A stretch of DNA of 64,000 bases from Adiantum capillus-veneris (GCA_014529385.2 CM043959.1:64619753-64683752), one strand, 5' to 3'. Positions 24,497-36,336 are shown, numbered from the stretch's first letter. Numbers and translations are program-made. The notes: a model not told the origin generated them from the letters alone.

Positions 24497-24816
24497 TAGA
24501 CTAGGCTTACCTCATTGCCATTGGATAGAAAGTTAAGGAATCCTCTAGATTTGGTTCGCCTATGGCGCATAAGTCTCTAAGGGGGGCATTATATTTCTTG
24601 ACTTTCATAGATGACTCTACTCGAAAGGTGTGGGCCTACCTCTTGAAGAGGAAAGACAAAGTTTTTGCTACGTTTCAAAAGTTCCTAGCTATGGTCAAGG
24701 ACCACTTAGGCAAGAAGTTGAAGGCTTTGCACACTGACAATGGGGGAGAGTACGTCTCCAGTGGGTTTAAGGACTTTCGTAGCAAATGAGGCATTAGAAG
24801 ACAATTTACTACACTG
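24497..24816 (+). pseudogene. Copia integrase fragment between two LTR copies
   Basis: An isolated slice of copia pol, from the end of the pre-integrase zinc region through the integrase core as far as the second Asp (HTDNGGEYVSSGFKDF). It is clearly related to the same segment of Copia-1 near 8.2-8.5 kb. One frame change lies near 24560 and a stop at 24787-24789. The coding sequence fuses directly into a truncated LTR at a shared GTACACACC. Confidence 0.85.
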
Positions 24817-24896
24817 TACACACCTTATTCTCTACTAGATAGAAGAATAAGGGGCTCTCTCGCACATTGTGGTGAGTTGCTTCACCAACATCTTGT

Positions 24897-24980
<84 letters not shown>

Positions 24981-25011
24981 CACACACATGTACCGCATTT
25001 GCACACTCACA
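24816..25011 (+). repeat. 5'-truncated LTR copy followed by a PBS
   Basis: It matches 24300-24478 from TGTACACACCTTATTC onward: AGATAGAAGAATAAGGGGC, then TGTGGTGAGTTGC, then a CT tract at 24899-24978, ending CACTCACA. The first ~70 bp of the LTR are missing. ATTGGTATCGGAGCAC at 25012-25027 is a clear initiator-Met-type PBS, so this was a 5' LTR. Confidence 0.82.
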
Positions 25012-25027
25012 ATTGGTATCGGAGCAC

Positions 25028-25840
25028 ATGGCGATCGCGGAGAGCACGGTGATATCAAGATCTCCAAGGTGATAGCTTGCTTGCTCTCCACGGGGTAGAG
25101 ATCAAGAAAGCTTGGAAGCTTTATGAGAACGCAATGGGAGATTGTGAGCTGAACTAAGAGTGATGTATGTTATTGTGGAAGCTCAAAAGACAACATGGAA
25201 TAGAGTGTGTAGGTGAAGGTGTTGTCCTAAAAATTGTGTGCGTAAAAACACTGTTTTAAAAATTGTTTTCTCCTTAAACATTGCAGATTTAAAAATTATA
25301 CGAAAACTTCCACTCCGTTTTGATGTGGTCTTTAACTTTGTAGAAGAAACTTTTTGCAAATTTGTCACGGTTTTGCTGATTTTCAATTCATATTAACTGT
25401 ATGCAAGAAATTTCATGTTTTCTAGTTTCACGTAGTGTGTGGGTATGATGCACTTTTGAAAGCACGACAAGTGCTCGAAGTTGAGTGCATAAATACCGAG
25501 GCTAAAGATGCAATTTCAACTTGTGCTAAGCCTAATATTTGAGGTTTTTTGGTAGATTTGGATAAAGTAGATGCAAATAGATTTGGCCGATGGATACCCA
25601 TTTTCGACCGAGGTGAAGTTGTCAACATTGGCACTATAGGTGGAGCTTTTTTCATATATTTAATAGAACACTTTGGCAACAAATTTATGCTTCGATTCAT
25701 GGTCTTTGCATGGTTGATGCCCATTGTACATGCATTTTGACAAGCAATTTTGAGTGCTAATGAGCTCTCTTGAGAGCATTGTTTTCACATTGATCAGTTT
25801 TCCAATTTGCATCTATTTCAGTGTTTGTTTTCTTTTATGT
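25028..25840 (+). other. Probable leader of a decayed copia element
   Basis: Sequence between the PBS and the first recognisable copia protein piece. Short frames exist (25549-25740), but I recognise no gag or zinc knuckle. Confidence 0.4.
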
Positions 25841-25849
25841 CTGATAGAG

Positions 25850-26160
25850 TTTGCCACTTGTTCTCGATGGCTACTAGATGAGTATGCAACATTTTGCATC
25901 ACATCATGTTGTCAGTGGTTTAGCACTTTTGCTAGTGGGAGCCTTGGTCGTGTGCATCTAGCTGATGGATCAACATATGGCATAAAGGGTGTATAATATG
26001 TATGCTTATCATTACCTAGTGGTGCATCTTATATGCTACAACATGTGCATGTTCCTAGGATTGCATAGAGTTTGATCTCTGCGAGACAGTTGAGGGACAT
26101 GGGATGTCAGGTATTGCTTAAAGAGCACTTTTTCAGGATGCATTGCAGGTTTGCTAGTCA
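25850..26160 (+). pseudogene. Copia protease-region remnant (D-E-Y at the active site)
   Basis: The frame from about 25850 reads WLLDEYA, then WFSTFASGSLG, then HLADGSTYGI, and after a stop CLSLPSGA. It is the plus-strand relative of the remnant at 20668-21000 and shares the loss of the D-S-G triplet. Confidence 0.75.
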
Positions 26161-26880
26161 TTGTTAGAGTAGCCAAGTGGCTTGATCTATCTTATGCCAA
26201 ACTCTAGTGGTACGACAACCTTTGTTCCATAAACCATTCTGAAATAATTGATACTAGTGGTAATATTATATGATATTTGATATGCCCATAAAGCTATCTC
26301 AAGCTTCTTATCCCAGTTGATGGGTTCTTTTGAACAATATTTGTTGGAATAGCCTTGACAGTCTTATTACCGTTAACATGTCCATTGCATTTGGGATAAT
26401 AAGGTGTCGATTTTTATGCTTGATAGAGAAATTTTTAGTCAGTATTTGAATAGTATCATTTTTTAAATGAGTTCACTGATCTGAAACTATCTCCAGAGGA
26501 TAGCCATACGGACATATGATATACTCATATATAAACTAGGTTGTGGACTTAGCTATATTATTGGAAAGTAACTTAGCTTCTACCCATTTACAAGAATAAC
26601 ATGTGGCCATAACTATATTGTATTTGTTCTTTCCCGGTGTGCACTTTCTTAAATCGCCCCATGAAATTCAGATCCCATTTCATGAATATTTCTAAGGGTT
26701 GAATTGTGGTCAGAGGTGTCCAATATGATGCAATTGGTGTGCCCATTCTTTGGCAAATATCACGTGCCTTACAAAAAGCTCAAACATCTAACTTCATGTT
26801 CTGCCACCACGTCTATCATGAATTTTCTTATGCGTGATGCTAGTTAAAAAATGCCCTCCTGAACTCCCAGAGTGAGCTTT
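26160..26880 (-). pseudogene. Ty3/gypsy integrase remnant in reverse orientation inside the copia
   Basis: On the minus strand, short frames separated by frameshifts show gypsy integrase features. One reads STPYYPKCNGH, the conserved segment before the catalytic Glu, with NDTIQILTKNFSIKH just before it in another frame. It replaces the copia integrase between protease and reverse transcriptase and points the opposite way. I found no LTRs for it. Confidence 0.6.
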
Positions 26881-26899
26881 AGTATAACTTGCATCCAAT

Positions 26900-28695
26900 G
26901 AGGCAAATGTACAGCCTATGGGGGTTTCTGAAAATGTTACAGATCAACCTATTACTGATGCAGATGTACATGATGTACTTGATCAGGAAAGGGCTGAAAA
27001 TGAGCAGCCTAGAGGTATGCCAAAGTGGTTGGTGCACACTTTGCTTGACAGTAAATTGGATGCACCCTTGTCTAGTCATACTCATTCAGGTTCTTGCCAT
27101 GCCTCTTATGCATCAGATTGTTATGCTTTGACTGTGTCTAGCTAACATGATGTTGAGGAACCTCTGTCTTTTGATGAAGCACAGAATTCAAAAAATTGGA
27201 TGGCTACCATGCAATCAGAATATGATGCCCTTATAGAAAATGACACATGGACTTTATGTGATTTGCCTCCTCGCAAAAAGGCCATTGGTACAAAGTGGGT
27301 TTACAAGTTGAAATGTAAGCCGGATGGTGAAGTTGATCGCCATAAGGCTAGACTTGTTGCAAAAGGCTATGCGCAGCAAAAAGGCATAGATTATGAAGAA
27401 ACTTTTGCTCCCACTTGTTGTATGACTACTGTTTGTTTTCTATGTGCATTGGCAGCTCATTTTGGTTGGGATGCACATCAATCGGATATTGTTACTGCTT
27501 CTTGAATGGTGACATTTTTTAAGAAGTCTATGTAGCCCAGCCTTGCGGTCTTGTCAAGAAAGGACAAGAGGACAAAGTGTGTAGATGTAAGAAGGCTTTG
27601 TATGGGTTGAAGCAATCTCCTCATGTTTGGTATGAGAAAGCTGACACTCATTTGGTCAAACGAGGTTTTCGTAACAATCCAACAGAAAGCACATTGTATG
27701 TCAAGCGTGAGGGAGATATACTTCTCATTGTTGTTCTTTATGTGTATGATTTGCTGATCATTGGTCCCAATGAGGCACACACTGTTGAATTTAAGGTTGA
27801 TTTGAATCCTACTTTCAAGATGAAAGATTTGGGGTTGTTGCATCATTACTCGGGCATACAGTTTAAGCAGTGTGATGGTGGTATTGCCTTGTGTCAGAAA
27901 AGTTACATAGAGACATTGCTATGTTAGTTTGGACTCGAGGATTGCAACCCTATTGCCACTCCCATGGAAACAGGTTTGAAGTTGAGTCTACATGATGCTG
28001 GTGATCCTGCTGATGTCACTCTTTACCAAACTATTGTTGGTTGCCTCATTTATGTATGCAACACGAGGCAGGATATTCACTTTGCAGTCTCACATGTCAG
28101 CAGATTTATGCATAGCCTAGGGTCTAAGCATTGGCAGGCTGTCATGAAGATTTTTCGCTACTTAGTGGAACTTTACATCTTGGCTTCTTTTATCCTGAGG
28201 GGGGGATCATTGCCGCCAGACTTACATGCTTTTTGAGACTCAGATTCGGCTAGTTTTTTTGACACACGAGTGTCCACAAGTGGTTTTTGTTTCATGCTTG
28301 GCAGTTCATGTATATCATGGTTGAGCAAGAAGCAGCATACTGTGGCCACTTTGAGTTGTGAGGCTGAGTACAGGGAAGTCTTCACAACTACAGTTGAGTG
28401 TGTATGGCTCAGACGCCTTATGGCTGATGTGGGTGTTGGATAGGACACTGCCAACACTATCTACATTGACAGTCAGATCACATTGGCAGTTGCGAGGAAC
28501 CCAGTTTTGCATGCTCGCACAAAGCACATTGAGGTGCATTACCACTATGTCAGGGAGAGGCTCTCAACAGGAGAGATCATCGTGGCTTATGTGCCAACAC
28601 AGGACAACCTTGCAGATCTTTTCGCAAAGGCATTGTCTCGTGAGAAGTTCGAAGCTTTCCACAAAGCTTTGGTCTTACTCCCCTTTGTGGATTGA
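26900..28695 (+). pseudogene. Copia reverse transcriptase and RNase H, decayed
   Basis: In order on the plus strand: the acidic linker; the RT start (WVYKLKCKPDGE, RLVAKGYAQQKG); the palm box as YVYDLLI in place of YVDD; KDLGLLHHYSGIQ; RNase H with SCEAEY; and the C-terminal block IYIDSQ...KHIEVHYHYVRE...NLADLFAKAL ending at 28695. It is interrupted by stops at 27145, 27503, 27925 and 28234 and in the 28440s. It belongs to a different copia lineage from Copia-1. Confidence 0.85.
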
Positions 28696-28760
28696 TCATG
28701 TCCTCAGGGCATGGCACTTCCCTTTACTCATGTGCCAACTCTTATTCACCACATAGCTCC

Positions 28761-29016
28761 AGGGGGGATTTGTTACTACGCCTATCACTCTAGGGCTATC
28801 TATCTTTCCATTGCACACTAAGTAATACACTCTCTATTGTGTGTCTTGAACTTCCTTTGTCTTCTCCAAGCTGTGTGTGTTTTCCTGCAACCCTAATTGC
28901 AACAAATCCTTCTATCTCTCTCTTTTCCCTTCTCCATCAAGGCAAGGTCAATGGTTGAATTTCATGGCCAAGGGTGGAAGTCCACCCTTGCTCCCAACAG
29001 TGGTATAAAAGCGAGG
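28761..29016 (+). repeat. LTR with polypurine tract on the left and PBS-like site on the right
   Basis: AGGGGGGATT (28761-28770) precedes TGTTACTACG...CTCCCAACA (28771-28999, 229 bp). The LTR is followed by TGGTATAAAAGCGAGG, which resembles an initiator-Met PBS. It therefore looks like the 3' LTR of the copia to its left and also the 5' LTR of something to its right. Confidence 0.6.
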
Positions 29017-29945
29017 TGGTTTGAGGGAATCAAAAACCAAATGTAAATTTTAAAGAGCAAATTGAAAATTTGTTGCATCGAGTTTGCAAAATCACGGCTT
29101 ACCTGATGATTAATTGGTAAATCGACCACTTCTTCCACTTTACGACCATCGAGATTTGGTATGTCAAGCTTTAAATTCAATTTACTAGCTAAAATGTCGT
29201 GGATTGTGAAGACGGATTAGCGAGAATTGAAGAAGTGGTAATTATGAATTCGGCATCGGAGCTCCTTGATGGCCAAATAAAGCTTAATAAAAAAGTTAAT
29301 TGACAGATTCACCATCAAATTCCGCTTATTGATAGCCAAATTAGGTACGTGCAACATTTAATTTGAAGCAATAGCTAATTTTGAGTATGTGTAACTATAT
29401 ATAGACAACTGAAGAAAAGAATTGGATCTTGAAGAAGCTCGAAACAGAGAGAAGTGTTTAATTGGGTTGGTAAAGCAACACGAAGGCTCTGAAGGGACGT
29501 CATAGAATTGACAACAAGCCACAGGAAATTCTAAAATATCATTGAGCACATAATTCCCACAAGGGCGCAACTGGATAGAGAGAAATCAAGGAGAAATATA
29601 AGGGTGAGCGATCAAGCTTATTCTCGGCTTAACCTTTCCATGCAAAGGACGTGGGTTGGATTCAAAAGATCAAGGATCGAGTGGGGGTTGAGCTTCAACC
29701 AGTACAAGCCCTCAAACCAATCGAACCAACAAGCTACAAGTTGCATCTTGAGGGTCCGACAAGGTTGTTGTGGGAATCAACCCCTGCATGTCCAACACCT
29801 ACATGTCGTTGTCCTTCAAATTGCATCCAAACAACGTCAATGAGGTCATCTTGGACCGCTGGGAAATTTCTTGGTCGTGCATGTAGACCAAAAACCAGCG
29901 TCGCCATCTCTTCCTCTTCACATGCGCACTGCGTCTTTCTCTCTC
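29017..29945. other. Unassigned sequence, possible leader of a truncated element
   Basis: Follows the PBS-like site. A frame at 29651-29945 is open on the plus strand but carries no motif I know, and it is cut by the gypsy LTR at 29951. Confidence 0.35.
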
Positions 29946-29950
29946 GATTC

Positions 29951-30103
29951 TGTAAGACAGGGTGACAAGAGCCTGAGAGTCCACCACCCAACCACCCTTT
30001 ATATAGGCATGCCCCTGGGCCTTTGCCCTGGTTGGACTCCCCCGTTCCACACTGCCCAGCCCGGCCCTGCCTTATCTAGTCCGGCCTTGCCGGTGTCCTG
30101 ACA
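29951..30103 (-). repeat. Gypsy 3' LTR
   Basis: 153 bp. Contains CTTTATATAGG, which is a TATATAA box in element orientation. Confidence 0.9.
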
Positions 30104-30114
30104 TTACTCCCCCC

Positions 30115-33100
30115 TTAAGAAGAGTTTTCGTCCTCGAAAACAAAAGTGGGAAACTTCTTCTTAAGAACACTACTGTTTTCCCAAGTGGCACTTTCTTCAG
30201 GTCGGTCTTTCCACTTGATTAAGGCTTGTTGTCGTACGTGATGACGTGTACGCAACTCATGATAATCCAGAACACATTCAGGTTCATGCGGTAAGGTAGG
30301 AGATTCAATGTAAATAACCAAAACCTGTTGGTCAATGACATTGTCATCCCCATGTAACCGCTTTCGTAGACGGCTTACATGAAATACCGGATGAATGCGA
30401 GAATGTGAAGGTAGTAATAGTTTGTAGGCACGATCATCGACTCGCTTGAGTATTTTGAAAGGCCCACAATATCGGGGAGATAATTTAGGTGTCGGTCCAG
30501 TTTTCAGACTTTCTGAATGTTCTTGCACACGTAAAAATACTTCCTCCCCTTCTTCGAAGGTAACTTGTCGACGTTTCTCATCAGCGTATTTCTTATACCG
30601 ATCCTGTGCTTGCCGGACATTCTAACGAGCAAGTTTCAGCATATCCATATGGTCTTGGAGAAAATCCTTAACCTATTGGAGTTTTTCGGTTGCCAACCCC
30701 ACTGTAACTGGTGACCTAGGTTGAAACCCATACATTAGCATGAAAGGACTAAAACCTGTTGTGACATGCTTAGCACTGTTGTAGGCAAACTCGAGAATAG
30801 GTAAGAATTCTTCCCAGTCTGACTGTTTTTTGCTGACGTATGCTCTTAACATATCCTCTAGCACCTGGTTAACCCGTTTCGTTTGACCATCCGTTTGTGG
30901 ATGATCAGCTGTACTGAGGTTTAGTTGTGTTCCAAATCGTTTAAATACAGCCCTCCAAAAGTGGCTATTAAATTTGGGATCACTGTCACTAACAATGTTA
31001 CTTGGCAAACCATACAATTTGTCTAGATTGTCCACAAATAACTTGGCTAGTTCTAGTGTCTTAACAATTGATTTGGTCGGAATAAACTTACATAGTTTAG
31101 TCAGCCTGTCTACGACCACCCATACTGAGTCATGACCTCATCTAGTGGTTGGTAAACCTACAATAAAATCCATAGAGATACTTTCCCATTTTCCATTGGG
31201 AGTCTCCAAAGGATGTAAGAGTCCACCTGCTTTCAGGCGCTCTGCCTTGTTAACTTGACATTTTTGGCAGTGCAAGACATAAGCTTGAACAAATCCATGT
31301 ATACCTGGCCAGTAAAATTGTTGTCGTACGAGCATAAGTTTTTCTAATCCTCAGGGTGCCCTGCACTTGGACTATCATGACATTCATAAAGAATTTGGCA
31401 CCGAATGTCCGTGTCCGTCGGTACACAAACTCTCCCCTTGTGGAGTAGGTACCCATTGTCGATGGTAAAATGCTTCCATCGTTGTAAATCATCACTTGAT
31501 AAAGGAGAACTAAGTGTGGAGGTTAAATGTACACTACCGTTGTTAGAGTGAGAAGGATCCCTCTTTTGAACATGGCTCCACACTTTGGAATATGCTTCAT
31601 CATGCTCATATTTGCCCTTGAGAGAATCTAAAAATTCACTACGAAGTTCCGTGAACAAGAGCGAATTAATCTCTGGCATTCTACTTAGAGCGTCTGCTAC
31701 TACATTGTATCGGCCTTTGCAATACCTTAACTTGGCGTCATATTCCTGAAGGATCTTGGCCCACTTGGCTTTTCTACCTTTTAAATCTGTTTGTTGTGTA
31801 AACCATTTGATGCTTTCATGGTCAAACACAATCTCGAACTAAGCACCATACAGATAATGCCGCCATGTCTTTAAGGCAGACACTATTGCATAGAGTTCGC
31901 GTTCGTAAGAAGAATAGTTCTGTTGAGCTGCATCAAGCTTCTTACTTTCAAATGCAATCGGCCGTCCGTCTTGTAACAGGACTGCTCCAATAGCACGATC
32001 ACTGGCATCCGTTTCCAAAACGAATGGTATCAAAGGATCTAGAATAGCCAGTATAGGAGCTGTAGCTAATGCATCCTTGAGCGTATCAAAACTGTGTTGT
32101 TGAGCAGATCCCCACTGAAAAGCTTTTCCTTTGCCTTTAAGTTGATCCGTCATAAGAACAGCAATTTGAGCATAGTTTTTAACGAACCTTCGGTAAAAAC
32201 CTGCAAAAATCCTAAAAATATCTGTAATTCTTTTAGATTTTTAGGAGGAGGCCATTTTCTGATGGTATCCACTTTGGATTGATCCATGTATAGGCCATGA
32301 GCTGAAATAACATGCCTAAATAATGAATTTCATCTTTTAGAAAATCACATTTAGATTCCTTGGCATATAACTTGTTTGTACGTAACAACTCAAACACCTG
32401 CCTGAGATATTGCAAGTGCTCTTCTTCAGAAGCACTATAGCCTAAGATGTCATCGAGGAAAACAATGACAAATTTGCCCAAATATGGCTTCAAGACACTA
32501 TCCATAAGTGTCATGAATGTTGCGGGCGCATTGGTTAACCCAAAGGGCATCACCAAAAACTCGTAGTGTCCAAACCGTGTTCGGAAGGTAGTCTTAGGTA
32601 TATCGGCAAGCCGAATACGGACTTGGTGATATCATGACCGCAAGTCAATTTTCGTAAAAATGCGAGCATGAGTTAGCTTATCAAATAACTCATCTACTCT
32701 TGGCAATGGGTATTTTTTCTTAACCGTAACTGCATTTAAGCGCCGGTAGTCTACGCATATGCGCATATTGCCGTCCTTTTTCTTCACTAAATGGATAGGC
32801 GAAGCCCATGGTGAAGATGTGGGTTGTATAAACCCTCTGCTAAGGTAGTCAACAAGCTGACGTTCCACCTCAATAGCCTCTGAGTAATTCATACGGTAAG
32901 GTGGTTTACTAACAGGTTTACAGCCCGCAACCACGTCAATGCTATGTTGTACTAATCATGTCGGCGATAATCCTAATGGCAAATGATTAGGAAATACATC
33001 TTGAAATTCCTTTAATAATTTTTGTAATTGACTAGCAATGTTTGCTTGTTTAGAATTAGCAATTGGTGGAATAGAGGAGAGAGAAGCATGTGGCGTCAAG

Positions 33101-33153
33101 GAATGTTCAACAGACTCAATATTAGAAAGAAATTGAGAAAGTGAGTAACACAA
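30115..33153 (-). pseudogene. Gypsy Pol: RT, RNase H, integrase and chromodomain
   Basis: In minus-strand order: RT with FLDDIL in the palm (about 32460); RNase H from about 32100; the integrase zinc region and core (VVVDRLTK; SDSDPKFNSHFW; PQTDGQTKRVNQ); a GPF-type module; and a chromodomain (ALIKWKDRPEESATWE) at the end. The chromodomain targets integration to marked chromatin in chromoviruses. In-frame stops are visible near 32630, 31835, 31340, 31135 and 30623, and frames shift between blocks near 32240. Confidence 0.9.
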
Positions 33154-33196
33154 GAAAACCTAATCTATTTCATTATCAGAAACGCGCTGCATAAGC

Positions 33197-34931
33197 TCAA
33201 CGGTACAAAATCAGTGGTGACGAAGGTATATCTTTTTCTCCTAACAACAACACATGTGCGCCATGGGATTCAAACATCAAGCTGTTGTGCTCATAGCTAC
33301 GCTTCAGTGATGGTCCTAGGCTATGCAACCACTCCCTACCAAGAACCACATCAGCCCTTTCCATGTTCATAACCTGAAAATCCAAACAAGTAGAGTACCC
33401 TTGTACTTCCAATGGAACAACTCGGCATTGAGTATCCCATATTTCAGTATCATGTCCATTCATCATTGCTACCTTGTAGCGGTGGGTACTCGGAGTTTGA
33501 GGTAGTTTGAGCTTTTTCACCAATCCATAATTGATGAAACCTTGTAGCGGTGGGTACTCGGAGTTTGAGGTAGTTTGAGCTTTTTCACCAATCCATAATT
33601 GATGAAATTGTGAGTAGCACCATCATCTACCAATATGTGCACCTCGTGCCCTTGCAGATATCCGTGCATACATACTAACTCATGTGGTCCAAAGGTTTGT
33701 TGCCACATGGAAGCTGTGAGACAGCATTCATGCACCACCTCAGTGTGTGTTACTTCCACTGTGGAGAATTTCGAGGAAGACTCAAGAGGTAGTAGTTGCA
33801 CCGTGTGCACTGCTTTCTCCTTTCCCTGAGCAGTAGATTTCCCCTTGGGACAATCCTTTTTTCCATGACCTCTCCCTAAACATTGAAAACATAGCCTCTC
33901 TTTCTTGGCTTTATCAAAATCCTCAGGAGAAAGAGGACCCCTGGACCCCTTGGGTTTTTTAGATGCATCTGAATTAGCAACTAGAAATTTTCTTTTATTG
34001 TGTCTATATTGCGTGCATGTATTACCATGTATACTAGTAGGCACGTTACTATTCTGTATTTTCTTTTCATAAGGGTCATCATGAATATGTGCTTTCACTA
34101 TGGCTTCCTCGAGTGTTTTAGGGTCTTGGGTCTTGACATACTTCTTAAGCTCGTGTGTCAGACCTCGTATGAACCCCCGTACTTGTTGAAAGGTATCCAA
34201 GCCTTCCAACTTGTGGATAACGTCCCAATAGTGAGAGATATATTCAAGGAGTGATGGGTATTGGCGCATGGAACATGTGTCCCAAGCCGTCCAATTCCGA
34301 TCGGACTCGTTTGTAGGCAAAAACTCTTTGCTAAACATTGCTTCAAAGGCTGCCCAACTCTGTGGTATGATGTTCTTCTCCTTGAGAGACATCCACCATT
34401 TGTAGGCATTGCCTTCCAGAGTTCAGCTCGTCTGCAGAGCTCTTACTGCATCCGGAGTACGCCTTAAAGCGTGAATTCCATCCCATTTGCTGAGAAAGAT
34501 GTTCACTGCTCCTTATTGCGGTCTCGGTCTTCTCCCTTAAAGACTGGTGGTTTAAAGTTCTTTAACAAGTCATCCACCTCTTTGGCAATGAGAGTATTCA
34601 ACGGATCATGAATTGGGCCTTGCACTTGTGTGCCAACATGCTCATGCATGTGGGTGTCAGCAGCAGGACTCTTAGACTGTTGATGCATTAATTGAATTAC
34701 TAATGCAAAAAGTTTAGTAACATTTTCATTTAAAGCTTTAAAATTTTCATCCATGATTGTCATGCATGTCTGAAGTGCCCGAAATTCTTGAATATCGAGC
34801 AACTCATAAGTATCTTCTCCTACCATAGCGTCACAGTTACTCTCCTTGAGAGGATCCGGCCGCGGGCCATCATTGGTAGGATCATGAGTACTTTGCTCAA
34901 AATCGAATGTCATATTGATATCCGAATCCAT
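33197..34931 (-). pseudogene. Gypsy Gag and protease, broken by a 68-bp duplication
   Basis: A first frame (34503-34931) holds the acidic Gag N-terminus. After a break the main Gag block (33517-34392) carries a CCHC knuckle (CFQCLGRGHGKKDC) and the protease start, where VDDGATHNF shows D-D-G in place of D-S/T-G. The following frame (33197-33523) holds the rest of the protease (VVLGREWL). The two frames overlap in a 68-bp direct duplication, which repeats about 22 codons and shifts the frame. Confidence 0.88.
33472..33607. repeat. 68-bp tandem duplication in the protease
   Basis: 33472-33539 and 33540-33607 are near-identical direct copies, each starting CCTTGTAGCGGTGGGTACTC. The unit is not a multiple of three, so it causes the frame break. 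Confidence 0.95.
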
Positions 34932-35717
34932 GGCTACACACTGCGGTGAAAGAAGTACTCAGAAAATATACCTGATATTGGGAGCACTCGCAAAGTAAAG
35001 TAGCCGTGCTAACTCCGTCGAAGTCGATAGTAGTCCACCGCATATGGAACTCCGCAAGCTCTTGATAGTTGAATCAACTATGCTTGACGATGCCAACAAA
35101 AATTTGAACTGCTTGAAACATCGTTGATGACTGAATCTTCTCGAAGAAGAAATTGCAATAGATATTCTTCCAAAACTTCAACTTCGTCAAACTTTAACTT
35201 CGATCTTTTCTGCAATTTCTGTAATTCGGATAGTTTGCCTAGAATTCGGTGGCCCCTTGCCTATGCTTGTGTTGGATCTCGGCCTTCTCGGCCTTGCCAA
35301 CAACCTTCGAACACCCTAGCTTGGGTATGGGGTGTGTGCCCGTGTGGGCGCGCACCCTAGCTTGAATTTTTTGAGTAATTGCCCAAGGCCAAGCCTGTGG
35401 GCGCCTTGTGTGTGAAAAAACACCTCTATAGTCGGCTATGGCGACCACGATAGTGCCGCGAGGGCGAGGGAGAGAGAGAACTCCTCGTGCGTTGCGTTCT
35501 GGGCGTCGCTCCAGTGACGTAAATTGCCCCCCTTCGCAACGCGCATCCGCCGCGCTAAGCCACGCAGTGTATGGCGGAGGTCAAGGTTGCCTCCCTCCCG
35601 GCACAAGCGGCGCTTCTCACACAGTCGACCTCGTCCTCCCCTTTAGCAAGCGGCTCTTCACGCCCACAAAGAGAGGAGCGTGCAAAAGCTCCACGCCCTC
35701 TTGTCCAAAATTATACC

Positions 35718-35732
35718 TTGCTCTGATACCAA
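35718..35732 (-). other. Gypsy primer-binding site
   Basis: The plus-strand sequence ends CTTGCTCTGATACCAA, the exact complement of the plant initiator-Met PBS, immediately before the 5' LTR. Confidence 0.92.
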
Positions 35733-35888
35733 TGCAAGACAAGGGTGACTGGAGCATGAGAGTCCACCACCCAACCACCCTTTATATAGGCATGCCCCTG
35801 GCCCTTTGCCCTAGTTGGACTCCCCGTTCCACACCGCCTAGCCCGACCCTGCTGCCTTATCTAGTCCGGCCTTGCTGGTGTCCTCACA
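35733..35888 (-). repeat. Gypsy 5' LTR
   Basis: 156 bp, the partner of 29951-30103. Ends TG...CA. Confidence 0.9.
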
Positions 35889-36243
35889 AATTCATTGTCG
35901 GCTCTCTTCACCAACCATTTCACAAACTTTTTGATTAAAAAGTGTGGCTTAAAACAAAAGCCAACTTATGATCGGCCGCACAATGTGCTAAGGCCCCACT
36001 TACAAGGAACTCATTCACACCTTTTTTTTGTTTATTGCCATATTTGGACTACTTGGTAACTGCTAGCCAAGGAGTAAAACATTGAAATATTTATAAAATT
36101 TGATGCCTTTGAACCCGGAATTATCACCTTGTAAAAAATTCCCATCGCTTTGAAAAATGGTCACCAAAAAGGCGATCTCGTCCACAGACCATTACCAAAG
36201 AAAAGCGATCAAAATTTTTAAATATCTCCATCAAAAGCAGCGT

Positions 36244-36329
36244 CCAACCTATTGGATTCAAACCAGCAACCTAAGGATTCAATTGTACACAACTACAATC
36301 CTCTGCTCTACCAATTGATCTAAGTTTGG
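36244..36329 (-). tRNA. tRNA-Tyr(GUA)-like gene with intron, probably a pseudogene
   Basis: On the minus strand, 86 nt folds as a tRNA. The acceptor arms CCAAACT / AGGTTGG have one mismatch. A D-arm TAGATCAATTGGTAGAGC, an anticodon arm AGGATTGTAG...ATCCT and a T-arm GGTTTGAATCC follow. Anticodon GTA is followed by extra bases consistent with the ~12-nt intron usual in plant tRNA-Tyr. A TTTT run lies a few bases past the 3' end. Mismatches in the acceptor, D and T stems and a T-loop change (TTTGAAT for TTCGAAT, which also weakens the B box) argue for a pseudogene or divergent copy. Confidence 0.65.
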
Positions 36330-36336
36330 GCTACCC

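Larger units (their letters stand above)
29951..35888 (-). mobile_element. Chromodomain Ty3/gypsy element (chromovirus), decayed
   Basis: This is a 5.9-kb element on the minus strand with short LTRs (29951-30103 and 35733-35888). GATTC and AATTC flank the two ends, a 5-bp TSD with one change. A perfect initiator-Met PBS (minus strand TTGGTATCAGAGCAAGG) abuts the 5' LTR, and a polypurine tract (AAGGGGGGAG) precedes the 3' LTR. Gene order is Gag, protease, RT, RNase H, integrase, chromodomain. The LTRs differ at about a dozen positions plus indels, so it is older than Copia-1. Several stops and one frame-breaking duplication make it inactive. Confidence 0.93.

Noticed and set aside
23905-25098. 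Arg-Glu and Ser-Leu repeat proteins across GA/CT tracts
   Set aside because: Microsatellite translations within LTRs; no flanking coding context.
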